Assembly: GCF_003589595.1 (NCBI RefSeq)
Contig: NW_020653945.1
Coordinates: 10,200,855-10,264,854, forward strand
Source: Hyposmocoma kahamanoa
Lineage: Eukaryota > Arthropoda > Insecta > Lepidoptera > Cosmopterigidae
DNA length: 64,000 bases
Direction of reading: 5' to 3'
Below, piece by piece: positions 53,773 through 64,000 of the stretch. The first letter of the stretch is position 1. Each line of letters starts with the position of its first letter. The notes below the pieces were generated by a model. It had not been told where the DNA came from. It did not search any database and worked only from the letters and a program-made list of their open reading frames with translations. Made by a program: the position numbers and the translations under genes.

Positions 53773-56700
53773 GTAAGTAAAGATATCCGTGTTTTGTTAC
53801 AGCTTTTTTAACAAACATTACACTAACTTTTTGTTGTAACTTTCTTTTAAGGTCTGGGAAGGAGGGCAGTGTCAAGGAATATTACACGTTGGAATGTCTC
53901 CTGTTTATCCTTAAAAATATCCACCTGACCCATCCAGTATATGTCCGTCAAGCAGCTGTAGGTTGTCAGTTTCATAAACATTTTCCATTCTGAGTGTTCT
54001 GAGTTAGTATTGTTAACATCGTGGTTTTTTTAGGCTGCAAACATACCTCCTGTTCGCCGTCCAGACAGAAAAGAGTTGTTAGCATATTTAAATGGTGAAA
54101 CTGCTACCTGTGCATCTATAGACAAAAGTGCTCCATTGGAAATACCGACACAGGTAAGGTTTGGTTTGTAGGTATTACCTATAAATGATACTTCAAAAAG
54201 TTGACTTTGAAGTGTAATTTTTTATATGAAGGAGCTTATACAAAAGTGAGGGGTGTATTTTTGATAAAGGTAAGCTGATGTAGGTTTTAAGCAAATACTG
54301 GAATGGATGGTATAGTATATCTAGTTAATACTACCTACTAATTTGTGGAATACAGGTTGATGAATTAAGATTACAAAAAAACTTTGTAATTGAACTAAAT
54401 TATTTATCTGACCAAATTCCTTTATTCTTTAATGCTGTTAGCCTTGGCTCTGAACTCTAATTAGTGGTGATCACAATAGATAATTCATGGTTACAGTGAT
54501 GAGTGATACAGGCCCTGAATAAAGCTGCCCCAAAAATAATAAATAAATAAATGTTTGACCAAATTATTATCCAGAAATAAGTAATACTGACAGTCACCAA
54601 TTTATGTCCCTTGCTTGCACTTGTGCACGGTAAATTTGTAACTATCATAATGGGGCATTTAGCTTGAAATGTATTCATTAATGTGGTATTTTTTTAACCT
54701 TGAAATAAATTCATATTGGAATCAAAAAGTAGGTATTAGTTTTAGTCCAAAACTAGAGCCCTTCTAACTTGCAATGTTATTGACTGAGAAACATTATATT
54801 ATTACTCAATGCACTTACTGTTGTGTTGGAGGGAAAGCCAACATCTTCTTTAAGTTACTATATTTAGAATGTTGAATCTTGTGTGTGATTGAGATACTTG
54901 AGTGTTACAAGCCTGGTAAAAAAAGAACATAATTTGGGGGGGATAGAGTGGGGTAGCACATAGTGTTATGTGCCAACTAGGTGTTGGGGTTAATATAGTC
55001 AGAAAACAATTAAAACATATATTGAAACAATAAAACATGTAACATTCAGTTGCAAAAGTGAAACCATGACATAAATCCCAATCTATTTACTTCTAAAATC
55101 AAATCTGGCCTTGACTTCTTTGGGACATATTGGCTATGGTCACTTGTAATTTTTTAAAAGTTGTCTGAATGAATTATGTCCAACAATGTTCATAGGCTTC
55201 TTTCATAAAAAGCTCATGTGGACTTTTGTTTGTTGTTGTGAATCAAATTGCTCTTAATCTCGGTAACATGTCAGGAGTCATCATATCCCATGCCATGTGG
55301 TACCTTGCACAATTTATCCTTAACTGTTTACACCATTCACCGTATAAACCCGAAGGCTGGTTTTCACACTGTAAATATTATTAGCCTTCAAGAATTTTTC
55401 CATTATGTTGAAAACAAATGCCATAACTTTGTTGGATACAATTCTGCTACTTAGGCCAAATGTTTCTCTAGTCTTTGGTGACTACAGTTGGCACAGTAGT
55501 GTCCTTTGCTATGAAAAAGTTCTAAATTGTTGAAATGGTCCAAATTCCACATAAATGAAATTTAACTTTCCCAGTGTTTATTATATCGTTTGTAGTTAGT
55601 TTTCAGTGGCATGTAACGGTTTTCAAGACATGTCGTACAGTCACTAACCATAGCTTATATCTCATCATTGTGGCACAGCCACAACGTTTACAACTGACAA
55701 GTGTTTTCGTTTTAACATTCCTGTATGAGTTTTGTGCAATGCTATTGGGATTATGATATGGCAACCCAGAAAACTATCACCTTGTATAGAGAGGTCTGAA
55801 CTTTGCAACGAATATGGTTGAAGATCAGGGTCATTCTCTGTAATAGGCCAACCATGCAGTACATTTAATCTTATTTGAAGTTTGTTCAACTTTTCATGGG
55901 AAATTAGTTATAATTTTATTAATTTCAGTCACATTTGGTTTAGGTTGATACAAGCAGAGTAAAAAATATCATATACATATAACTACAAAATCATGGAAAT
56001 ATTCTTAACAATTTGTACTATATTGCCATGGCACGGTTAGGGAACTTAGGTCGCAAATTCGCAACAGTGGTGCATTGAGCACAAGACACAAGTTTGCACA
56101 CAATATACTCGCAAACCTTGAATGCCCTGCTGAATGCACCACTGTTGCAAATTTGTGGCCTTAGTGTTATTTGATTCCATCAATGGATACCAGATGAACA
56201 GTCTGGAAAAGGGGTAAACTAGTGTGAAAACTAGGTATTACAATGAACATAGTAGATAGGTATATTATAGTCTAAGTAATACTAGCTTCATTTGTATGTT
56301 ATGTTAAAAAAATTTTAGTCCAGCATATAATAGGAATACTTGTCGTGAATACATTTAATGAATACTTGCTTGCCTACTGTATTTAGGTAAAACGCACACA
56401 TGACAATGAAGGTGGAGAATCGGCAGCGAAGAAACCTCGCATTGAAGATAATTTGCAAGTGCAAAAAGTGCGAGAACAACTCGCTGCTCGTCTTGATGCA
56501 CCTAAAGAGGCTTCAGTCACAGTTGACAACATCAAGTAAGGCTTTTGAGACTTTCAAGGTTGGCATATATTGCTCCAGTAAGTGGATCCAGTTCTATGGG
56601 CAATGGACTTTGCTGACATGTTCCGATCCAATTCACAAACTGGTACCCAGCGCTAAACTGAACAGTTTGAGCCTGAGTCCCTGAACTCTTATTCGTATCT

Positions 56701-59700
56701 TAGCCTTTTTTACCTATTCAGGGCTATCTGTGACACTGGATCCAGCTGCTGCGGGATTATAAGGCCTGTTTATTACAAAACCGGGGAGACATGTTTAAGC
56801 ATCCAATAGGAATTAAACTTCTTTTAAAACATGAAGATGTAAATAACAAAATACTATCGATTGTTTAAACACATCTCCCGTGTGCTCTGCTTTAGTGAAT
56901 AATAGGCCTAAAAGCTTATTTATAACAAAATGTATGCAAATAATGGTATTTGATCACTTTGACATATCCACACTGTTAGTCACACAAGCTGTTATGAATA
57001 CCGTCAGTTTTAAACTTCCAAAATATAATTTCCTTTATTTGAAAACTTTCGATTCTGACCCATATACACTTTGCTTTTAGATCTCTATCAGAGGCTATGT
57101 CAGTGGAGAAAATCGCCGCCATTAAAGCCAAACGTCTAGCAAAGAAAAGAACTACTATTAAAAGTAATGACTACTCAGATACATTAGGAGTTGTAGGATC
57201 AGACTTAAGGGCTATTCTCGACTACGATGTTGATCTGACTAAAGATATCATTAGCCGTGAAAGACAGTGGAGGACAAGGACTACAGTATTACAGAGTAAT
57301 GGAAAGGTGAGTATTAGGATTTCCAGTTGTTGCAATGTTAACTACATATACATTGCTGCCTGCCTACGCTGCTGTATAATCAAGCAAAACAATTTGGTAA
57401 TGTCTTTCAAGAAACTGTATAGCTTTATCCATCTCTATAGCTCATTGATAAGAAGCGTTCTGGAGTATGGTACAGTGGTTGGTCACCTTACTACCATGGT
57501 CATTCCAACAAGATCGAAGATGTACAGAGAAGAGCTCTCAGATCTCTCTTTTATAGAATGGGTCATTGTCGTCGCCAGATGCCTACCTACGAAACCAGAC
57601 TATCTAAATGCAATCTAGTATCACTCAGTGTCCGTCGAACAATGTATGATTTAATATATCTTCACAAAATCTTACACTCTTACCTTAATTCCGCTAATTT
57701 ATTGGCTAGTATTAATATTAACATTAGATACAACCCTCGGCGTCCAAAGGCGTTTGTCCTAAATTTTTTTAAAAACAACACATCTTTTTACAATCCCATA
57801 ACAAGAATGCATGCATAATGACCTTGTTAAAGACAATAAACAATTAGATATATTTAATTCTAAGTATATATTTAGTTCATATTTAAAAAGTCCGCCTCTG
57901 ATGTCCTCAAGTAGTATAGGTAAACTATAAAAATTAAAATAATAATAGTTTAATTTTAACACTTTTTCTTATTTTTTGTATTTTCTTTTATATATTTGTA
58001 CCAAAATAAATTTTGCAATTTATAATTAATTGACAGTAACTTTCCTAAACATGCCGTACATACACGCTCCTGGTTAGCATTCTGGTTCAAATCTAGTTCT
58101 AGACAAATTAATGTGTTAATCTGTCTTGGATGCCGACTGTTGTGTTGGTTTAATAAATTAAAATTAAATTAAATGTCTTCCTAAAGACAGTAGAAAACAA
58201 ATCTAAAAAGAAACATGTTATTGAATTTCGATTAACGTTAAGTCTGTACTAAGCCGATGTTAATATAATAGCTTTGTCTAATACTTATTTATTTAAATAT
58301 AAAGGCTACTTTCCTTATTTTAATGTTATATTACTTTTTTGTTCTGTTATATGTACTTGTATAATAAGTAGCGTATTTTTTTACATAACATGGCTGTTTT
58401 GTAAAATCCAAGGCTACTCAAATTTTCCGCAAGTTGACGATATTCATTGTAATGTATTATTTGAATTTATAATTTTTCCGCCTATCTAATTCGTGATTAC
58501 AATTAGCAGTTCACCATAATGATTAATACAGGATATATGGTTAATATTTGAAATGATGTTCTTCCGAATTAAAAAGTTTCCGTAAAACTAGACACATTCC
58601 CGAAACTTGATCTTTAGAAAAAAATATTTCTTTAAATAGTTATTTATTTTATTTTACTTTCTAACCAAAATTTTAGCTTATTTTTTATTGCCTAATAAAT
58701 TTATGTAATATTGAATAATGTTTCAGTCGTTCGCCAAAAGCATATCGGCGTTATTGGGCAGTATAAGAGCCCGTGAGGAAGGACGACCTGGAGTACCGCG
58801 TCCTCAACCCATTATAATGCCACAACCTACTGTTATACCTGCACAGCAAGCACAATATAACAGATACGATCAGGAACGATTCATTAGACAAAAAGAAGGT
58901 ATACTGTTATTAAATTTAACTAGTAAAATACACAAAGAACCTGTCATTAGTGCTTAGACCAAGCGTATAAACATTTAAGAACAACATTGTCCAAATACCA
59001 TTGACAAATACATGCATTCCAAAAAAGGTCAAAGCATTAAATAAATTGTATATAAACTGCATAATACAGCTGTTTATAAATATATTTATTTGTTACCACA
59101 GAGACTGAAGGCTTCAAAATCGACACTATGGGCACCTACCACGGTATGACGCTAAAGTCGGTGACAGAAGGGCCTAGTGTGCCAGTGGCGGCACGTGCGC
59201 CCCAGACACCGAATCACCCGAGACAGATGCCACGTAAGTTTTTATTATTATTATTATTATTATTAACAAACAGCACACTTACTACATTATACTAATTATA
59301 CTGATCTTGTTCTGAAGTATACTAACTATTAAAATTACATTTTGAAGGAATGGGTAATTTTCAGGATGGTTTTGTGTACCTAATTTCAGTGCCAATTTTT
59401 ATTATTTAAGTATTCGAATATTTTATCGTGAAATATTAAATAATATTACTACACTAAGGTTGCCTGGAAGAAATTGCTACTTAGCAATAAGACCACCTGT
59501 TCTACATTAGTTTACTCTGTGATACTTACATTATTGTTGTGTGTTGTCATTGTAATTTTTATATGCAATAAAGAATATTTCATTCATTCATGCACTCGAA
59601 TTTTGAATAATACTTATGATAATATTCTAGAACATGTAAATAATAACAATTGCCACCGAAATTAGGCAGAGAAAACTAACCTAAAATTAAAGTAAAGTTC

Positions 59701-60084
59701 AAATTAACGGGAATTCCTTATCGAATCCTTGACTATGTTGGCTTCGCCTGTCAATTATAACACTCACTTGTAATGAGAATGTATTCCAATTGATGCAACT
59801 AGATTAAATGCAATTATTTTGCCATTTTTAAATGTATACCTTATTCAGATTCTTTGCCTAATCCAAACTTCTTGAGTTGAGACATTTTTTGTTACAGAAA
59901 ACGGGCCGGTATCAGCGGGCGGTACGCCAGGCCGGCGCGAACTTCTTCCCGTAGCTGCGGCCCGACCCCCGGCTGGAGGCGGTGGCGGCAAGCGACCTTC
60001 CCGCACTCCCATCATTATCATACCTGCAGCTGCCACATCGCTCATCACTATGTATAACGTTAAGGATATGCTGCAAGATCTTAA
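53642..60084 (+). CDS. hyx: Cdc73 / parafibromin (hyrax), Paf1 complex subunit (3' end outside window)
   Basis: Joined exons 53642-53772, 53852-53957, 54034-54153, 56387-56535, 57081-57306, 58727-58898, 59102-59233 and 59898-60084 give 407 codons plus two bases, all junctions GT/AG and in phase. The product opens [20 protein letters not shown], close to every animal Cdc73. It contains VYVRQAA and [15 protein letters not shown] (N-terminal domain), a nuclear-signal-like AKKPRIED stretch, YNRYDQERF and [20 protein letters not shown], and the first part of the C-terminal Ras-like domain ([16 protein letters not shown]). Cdc73 acts in the nucleus with RNA polymerase II, promoting elongation and histone modification, and in flies links to Wnt/beta-catenin transcription; these roles are family knowledge. 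Roughly 125 C-terminal residues lie beyond the window. Confidence 0.96.
53852..53957 (+). CDS. hyx: Cdc73 exon 2
   Basis: Encodes [20 protein letters not shown] and [12 protein letters not shown], core of the N-terminal domain. Acceptor ttttaag, donor GCAGCT/gtaggt, ends in phase 0. The intron before it is only 79 bases. Confidence 0.94.
54034..54153 (+). CDS. hyx: Cdc73 exon 3
   Basis: Forty codons, phase 0 to 0. Encodes [20 protein letters not shown] then SAPLEIPTQ. Acceptor tttttag, donor CAG/gtaagg. Confidence 0.95.
54154..56386 (+). other. Cdc73 intron 3
   Basis: 2.2 kb, AT-rich. One 118-bp MITE at 56046-56163; otherwise nothing recognisable. Confidence 0.75.
56046..56163. mobile_element. 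118-bp MITE with ~30-bp inverted ends
   Basis: ttaggtcgcaaattcgcaac then agtggtgcatt on the left pairs with gaatgcaccactgttgcaaa then tttgtggcctta on the right, with three or four mismatches. Non-coding. Confidence 0.72.
56387..56535 (+). CDS. hyx: Cdc73 exon 4 (nuclear-signal region)
   Basis: Encodes [20 protein letters not shown], a bipartite basic pattern at the position of the parafibromin nuclear localisation signal, then [20 protein letters not shown]. Ends with two bases of a Lys codon (ATCAA/gtaagg). Confidence 0.94.
57081..57306 (+). CDS. hyx: Cdc73 exon 5
   Basis: Encodes [20 protein letters not shown] and [17 protein letters not shown], a charged helical part of Cdc73. Phase 2 to 0, acceptor cttttag, donor AAG/gtgagt. 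The frame happens to stay open into the intron; that extension is not coding. Confidence 0.95.
57307..58726 (+). other. Cdc73 intron 5
   Basis: 1.4 kb, more than half of it a LINE fragment (57395-58172). The sequence 58173-58726 is AT-rich and unassigned. Confidence 0.8.
57395..58172 (+). pseudogene. 5'-truncated LINE fragment in Cdc73 intron 5
   Basis: Reverse-transcriptase C-terminal sequence spread over shifted frames: [12 protein letters not shown], then [20 protein letters not shown] and [20 protein letters not shown], then [15 protein letters not shown]. It ends in an AAATT-rich tail (about 58149-58172). Same orientation as Cdc73. At least two frameshifts, no function. Confidence 0.75.
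58727..58898 (+). CDS. hyx: Cdc73 exon 6
   Basis: Encodes [20 protein letters not shown] and [14 protein letters not shown], conserved in Cdc73. A Pro/Gln-rich spacer lies between. Phase 0 to 1, acceptor gtttcag, donor GAAG/gtatac. Confidence 0.94.
59102..59233 (+). CDS. hyx: Cdc73 exon 7
   Basis: Encodes [20 protein letters not shown], a signature block, then a Pro-rich linker. Phase 1 to 1, acceptor ccacag, donor CCAC/gtaagt. Confidence 0.95.
59234..59897 (+). other. Cdc73 intron 7
   Basis: 664 bases. A TTA microsatellite (59241-59266) begins seven bases after the splice junction. The rest is AT-rich with no recognised element. Confidence 0.8.
59898..60084 (+). CDS. hyx: Cdc73 exon 8: linker and start of the C-terminal domain
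   Basis: A GC-rich Gly/Pro/Arg linker ([18 protein letters not shown]) leads into [20 protein letters not shown] and MLQDLK, the first strand and helix of the Cdc73 C-terminal domain. Phase 1 to 2, acceptor gttacag, donor CTTAA/gtatgt. Confidence 0.95.
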
Positions 60085-60825
60085 GTATGTGTCATATTGA
60101 TATTCATATTTATGACTAATTTTTCTGTCGATAATATCCCAATAAAAAAAACATTCCATATTTTCGTGTGAGTGATACGTCACTACATACGTGTAGGTTT
60201 CAAATCTTAGGGAACATGGCCAATTCGTCTTAATGGTCGGCTGTTGTTTTTTTCTAGTAGTGCCTCATATGGGGGTTTGATTATAAACGAAAAAGCAGAA
60301 TTACTAAAGCGCCTGTGTTTTCAACTTAGACTATGGAAACCATTGACTTACAAATAAATGGACGACGGGTCTAATACAAAAACCACGAAAAAAATGGATC
60401 AAGTCAACCTATTTAAACGTAGTGACATGTAAAGGAATATGAAAAAGCTAAAACGTTGAATTTAAAATTGTAATGTCATTGCAGTACTGCCTAATTTTGC
60501 TTGCAACAATTGAAAGGCGCAAAAAACACCATATTCAGCTTCTACTGGAAAGTTACCAAAATACACCATATGTAGCTTCTAGTGAAAACTACTTGAACAC
60601 AGGTATAATGGAGTAGCCTTTATTATTTATAAATAAATTTTATACGTAAATGTTGAATTTTACACAATGCCATTTATTACGAGGTAGGGTCTGACTATTT
60701 TTTCTTAAATTTCGAGAATTCTCGTACCCGATTTCTCGTGTTATTCGAGATTTTTTTTTAAAACCATAAAAAATTAGCTCAATCAACTATAAAACTAAAT
60801 GTGAACTTTTCGAAAGTTGTTTTGG

Positions 60826-61025
60826 CCTGGGTGTTCTGAGTTATGCCCCGGAATAACTTCCATCGTTCGTGGTCCCAGGTTCGATTCCCAGTAGAACCAA
60901 TTTGGGAAATGAACTTTTGTAAATTGGTTCTGCTCTGGGATTCTGTTGCTCTGATACTCACGGGGAGTGTGTACAGAGAGTTCCCTAGTTTCAGACCAGG
61001 TGATTGTTTTACAATAGAATATCAA
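60826..61025 (+). mobile_element. tRNA-derived SINE ('accaatttgggaaa' family), best copy
   Basis: B box ggttcgattcc at 60878-60888, then cagtagaaccaatttgggaa, tctgttgctctgatactcac and cctagtttcagaccaggtga. Related copies at 2402 and 18392. Non-coding, pol III type. Confidence 0.8.
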
Positions 61026-61067
61026 GACATATATCATTTAGAAAACTTAATTTGTTAAATTGATCAT

Positions 61068-61135
61068 ACCGGTATCGAATCTGGGAACTTCTCATCCAGT
61101 GCCCACAGTGCAAACCGTTAGGCTATCAAGGTTGT
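61068..61135 (-). mobile_element. tRNA-like SINE head fragment
   Basis: On the minus strand: ttgatagcctaacggtttgc (A-box region) and gttcccagattcgataccgg (degenerate B box). A truncated head with no body. Confidence 0.5.
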
Positions 61136-61791
61136 ACTATTTATATTATTATGCATTGTTTGCATGTGAAAGCTACAAATTGCTTAAACTTTAAAAAAAA
61201 TCTTATTTAATTTGCACTGTCAGTCTGCTTCAATTACCTCCTTTGTTCCTTAAGTTGCTATTTTTTGTCATTCATCCAACTTTTGATTTTTAATGCATTT
61301 TGGCGGTGTAAGATGTTCTCTGTTAATACTTGTCACTTTCTTCTTAAGTTCAAGCTATGTTTCCTGGATAAATTCCTGTATTCTCTCCTTTCTATTCACT
61401 CATTGATGTAATCACATACCAAAGCTTTAATATTATGGTCTTTTATCAAGCTTGCATCAGCTCTGGTTTCCTTTCTTTTCTTACCATTTTCTTAACCCGT
61501 TCGTGCATAGTACTGAAATTATACTGCGCTCAAAAACGTCATCACTTTTCTATATGCCGTAGTGCTTACATTGATTCAATATAATTAGTACGGCTTATCA
61601 CTGACAACGGTTGATTCCGTCAACAGGCTTAGTCGTACTGCTCACAGTTCTTGCAAATGTTTCCTGTGCTTGAAAAAGTACGACTATGACGGTAGTAGGG
61701 TATTTGCCGTTGTGAGATAATTACAAGATTAAAATGCGCGATATTGATTGCGAAAGAGAAACGCTTTCCAAAATAAACACTTAGGTACTAA

Positions 61792-61946
61792 TTAATAATA
61801 ATAATTATAATAACGCACACACTCAACATTGCCCCGCATTAGGGAAACCCTGTGTCGTGGGTGCCATGGACACACATATAGACAACCACAAATTACACCC
61901 AAACTCACGAGAGAAATAAACGTAGGCTATACACATATTTCTCCCG
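61792..61946 (-). mobile_element. tRNA-derived SINE, family A, head missing
   Basis: Body blocks tctctcgtgagtttgggtgt, ggcacccacgacacagggtt and tccctaatgcgg on the minus strand, then a TTA-type tail. The tRNA-like head is lost at the cgggagaaat junction. Confidence 0.78.
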
Positions 61947-63272
61947 AAAAACCTAAAAAAATACTTTCGGGATTACGGAAGTTCATGCAAACGTTATTTC
62001 GGGCAAATGTATTTTCGGTCTTCTGATTCGTAACCCCGAGCCGTAGAAAGAGTACAACAATATTTGAAAGTATTACTAACATGTATTAAAAAATATTTTA
62101 ATAATAACATTAGCTTCAAAGCGACTCTATGAAATTTTTGTTCTAAATATTTCGAACGCTTGTGTTTCAAACAATTGAAATTGACGTGATGGGTCTTGTT
62201 CAGTCTTTTACGCGAGCAATGAGTCGGAAAGAGACAGTTAGCTATTTGATTATTTTGATTACTTTTGTAATTTATATTTACGATTATTTTAAATATAAAT
62301 TAAATACTATATATACTAGTGCATAAAATAACACTTTTAAATGATAACTATGATAACACAATGTAGTACTTACTGAAAATATGATATGCCATCCTGTTTT
62401 TTCACTTTAGTTAAGTAATTTTTTAGAAGGTTTTACCACACAATACGGCATCATTGACAAGCGCGCTGTCAATCGAACAAACGAAGACAAAAGCGTGATT
62501 GACGCTCTGTATACGATTTTAACGCCCTGTAAATTCGTATACTTTTTAGCGCGAATCCGACGTCCATTTATTTGTAAGTCAATGATGGAAACCAAAGGAC
62601 ATGTTATATTGACATATATAAATCAGACGTTATATGTATGTGATGCATTCAGACATTGAAAACATAAACATTTTATTGTCTTTGTTTGAGTACTGCGTGC
62701 CGTCGTAAGCCAAAAGAGATAGCACTACATTGATTTATGTCAAATACTCGAATCGAAAATACGTAACGTCATCTTAAATGCCAACTGTATTGATTTTGCC
62801 ATTTTTGTAGTACCCTTTGATAACCATTTCCGGTTGTCAAAACCAATGTTTGGCCAAATGTTTTAGTGAATTATTAGCATGAATTGTAATGAAATTGGCA
62901 AAAATATGACAGTGAGAACAATTAAGTATTGATAAAAATGCGTCGCTTCAGCGTTAAGGGGTGCGGCAGTAGAAAATCGGAAATCAACCGAATGTTACAT
63001 TACACGTCACGTTACGTTATGTGTTATTTTTCTGCCTATTACATATATATAAAGCTACAAGTTCTTACTCGTTGATAGAAATAGAACGCATAATTCCCGA
63101 TATCGTGGAAAAAAGATATTTATACCGTTGTACACGGGTATATTCCAAAGCAAAGAATCAAATATGAGAAGACCTAAATGTGGAAAATATGAAAGAGTGA
63201 TCAACGGCCTGCAAAAACTATAATATATGAAGGGAATATTTGTGCACTTTGATGTTCGAAATTCAAATAAAT

Positions 63273-63357
63273 AAGATGGCCGCCATACAAATTTCAAAGT
63301 CTCCTATCACGGAAAAGATGACCGCCATACAAATTTCAAAGTCTCCTATCACGGAAA
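63273..63357 (+). repeat. 42-bp tandem duplication (two copies)
   Basis: aagatggccgccatacaaat with following sequence at 63273 recurs at 63315 with one visible change (gg to ga). Near-identity implies a recent duplication. The aagatggc words echo the adjoining larger repeat. Confidence 0.85.
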
Positions 63358-63429
63358 CTATTACAGATAGGTAGGAGGTGCTCGAAGGAATGTCATAGAG
63401 ATTAATAGTGGTCAACTGCCTGGGTTAAA

Positions 63430-64000
63430 AAAAAATAAGATGGCGAATTCAAAATGGCGGCCGAAGAAAAACTTGCTTCGATCCGGCTGAAAATTGGTAT
63501 TGGGGGTCTTTAGGAGTTCTTAACCATAATTTGGGGTCAAAAGTTTCTTTTCGCCATTTTTTAATATGGCTGTCACATAAGCGTTTTTTTCGTCAAAGTG
63601 GCTGCCGAAACGGACTTGCTCTGATTCGGCTGAAAATTGGCATACGGAGGCCTCTAGATAATAATTTGTGGTCAAAATTGGTTTTTCGCCATTTTCAAAT
63701 ATGGCCGCCATAGCAGCGTTCGTTGGCGGCAGAAAAATGAAAATCCTAAACCCTTTGAAAATTGGCATGTATGGGTCTAGGAATACTTGATAATAATTTG
63801 TGATCAAAAATGGTTTTACATCATTTATTAATATAGCCGCCATTCGACAACTAATAAAAATTAGCTCTAATTCAACTGAAAATCGATATGTGGGTATCTC
63901 GTTATAATAGGTGTTTGATAATAATTTGCGGTCATAATTTGCAGCCATACAAACTGTTTTAGCGCCAGACAAAAATTTGCTTCTAATTCGATTGAAAGTG
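63430..64000 (-). repeat. diverged tandem repeat with protein-like frame, runs off right edge
   Basis: The anchor tgaaaattggyat recurs near 63488, 63629, 63758, 63877 and 63992, so units are about 115-140 bases. On the minus strand a single frame (63520-63972) stays open across three units and repeats AAIFENGEKPILTTNYY-like segments about every 43 residues. It could be a decayed repeat gene, a satellite derived from one, or chance frame preservation. No start codon with context or splice structure is evident. Confidence 0.6.

Larger units (their letters stand above)
60085..64000 (+). other. Cdc73 intron 8 (continues past the window)
   Basis: No exon encoding the following Cdc73 residues is visible to the right edge, so this intron is at least 3.9 kb. 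It contains SINE copies (60826, 61068, 61792), a 42-bp tandem duplication and a protein-like tandem repeat at the right end. Confidence 0.75.

Noticed and set aside
63531..63713. Plus-strand 60-codon frame opposite the repeat frame
   Set aside because: It is the antisense shadow of the tandem repeat and does not extend across units.
61500..64000. Remaining C-terminal exons of Cdc73
   Set aside because: Looked for a phase-2 exon continuing after MLQDLK; no acceptor followed by matching coding sequence was found before the edge.

Overview
The window is arthropod nuclear DNA, most probably from a moth or butterfly. It is AT-rich and consists of long introns with GT/AG-bounded exons. It is littered with tRNA-headed SINEs, hairpin MITEs, Jockey/CR1-type non-LTR fragments and mariner-type elements of the kind found in Lepidoptera. 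There is no bacterial-style gene organisation. Many open frames in it are chance or repeat-derived.

Only two host genes can be supported, and both are incomplete. On the minus strand, from 52.4 kb down to the left edge, lies C3G (RapGEF1), the Crk-binding guanine-nucleotide exchange factor for Rap1. I resolved 20 coding exons whose splice phases all agree. They give 931 codons from the distal start at 52385 to the exon ending at 88. They cover the N-terminal region, four proline-rich SH3-ligand motifs, the Ras-exchanger motif (REM) domain and the first part of the CDC25-type catalytic domain. The rest of the catalytic domain lies beyond position 1. A second first exon at 37480-38122 encodes a 214-codon alternative N-terminus. 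It ends in the same phase as the distal first exon and joins exon 2 equally well.

On the plus strand, starting at 53642, is Cdc73/parafibromin (Drosophila hyrax), a subunit of the Paf1 transcription-elongation complex. Eight in-phase exons (407 codons) end at 60084. The C-terminal exons lie past 64 kb. The two genes are head to head, about 1.26 kb apart between start codons. That interval holds a cluster of inverted repeats, including a perfect 26-bp stem.

The rest is intron filled with repeats. Main items: two hairpin MITEs (6.1 and 7.6 kb); a SINE (10.4 kb); a GC-rich block (11.2-11.8 kb); a foldback mariner and a second TA-type element, both inserted in a 115-bp minisatellite (13.8-16.05 kb); LINE 3' ends (18.7, 24.3, 27.4 kb); three copies of a 430-520 bp repeat and four of a 290-bp repeat (13-32 kb); a 240-bp MITE (44.7 kb); a nearly complete reverse-transcriptase LINE (47.8-50.4 kb); LINE and MITE debris in Cdc73 introns; and a protein-like tandem repeat running off the right edge (63.4-64 kb). 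No genuine tRNA, rRNA or CRISPR array was seen, and I found no new gene system. The best leads are the alternative C3G first exon, the palindrome in the shared promoter and the nested transposons.
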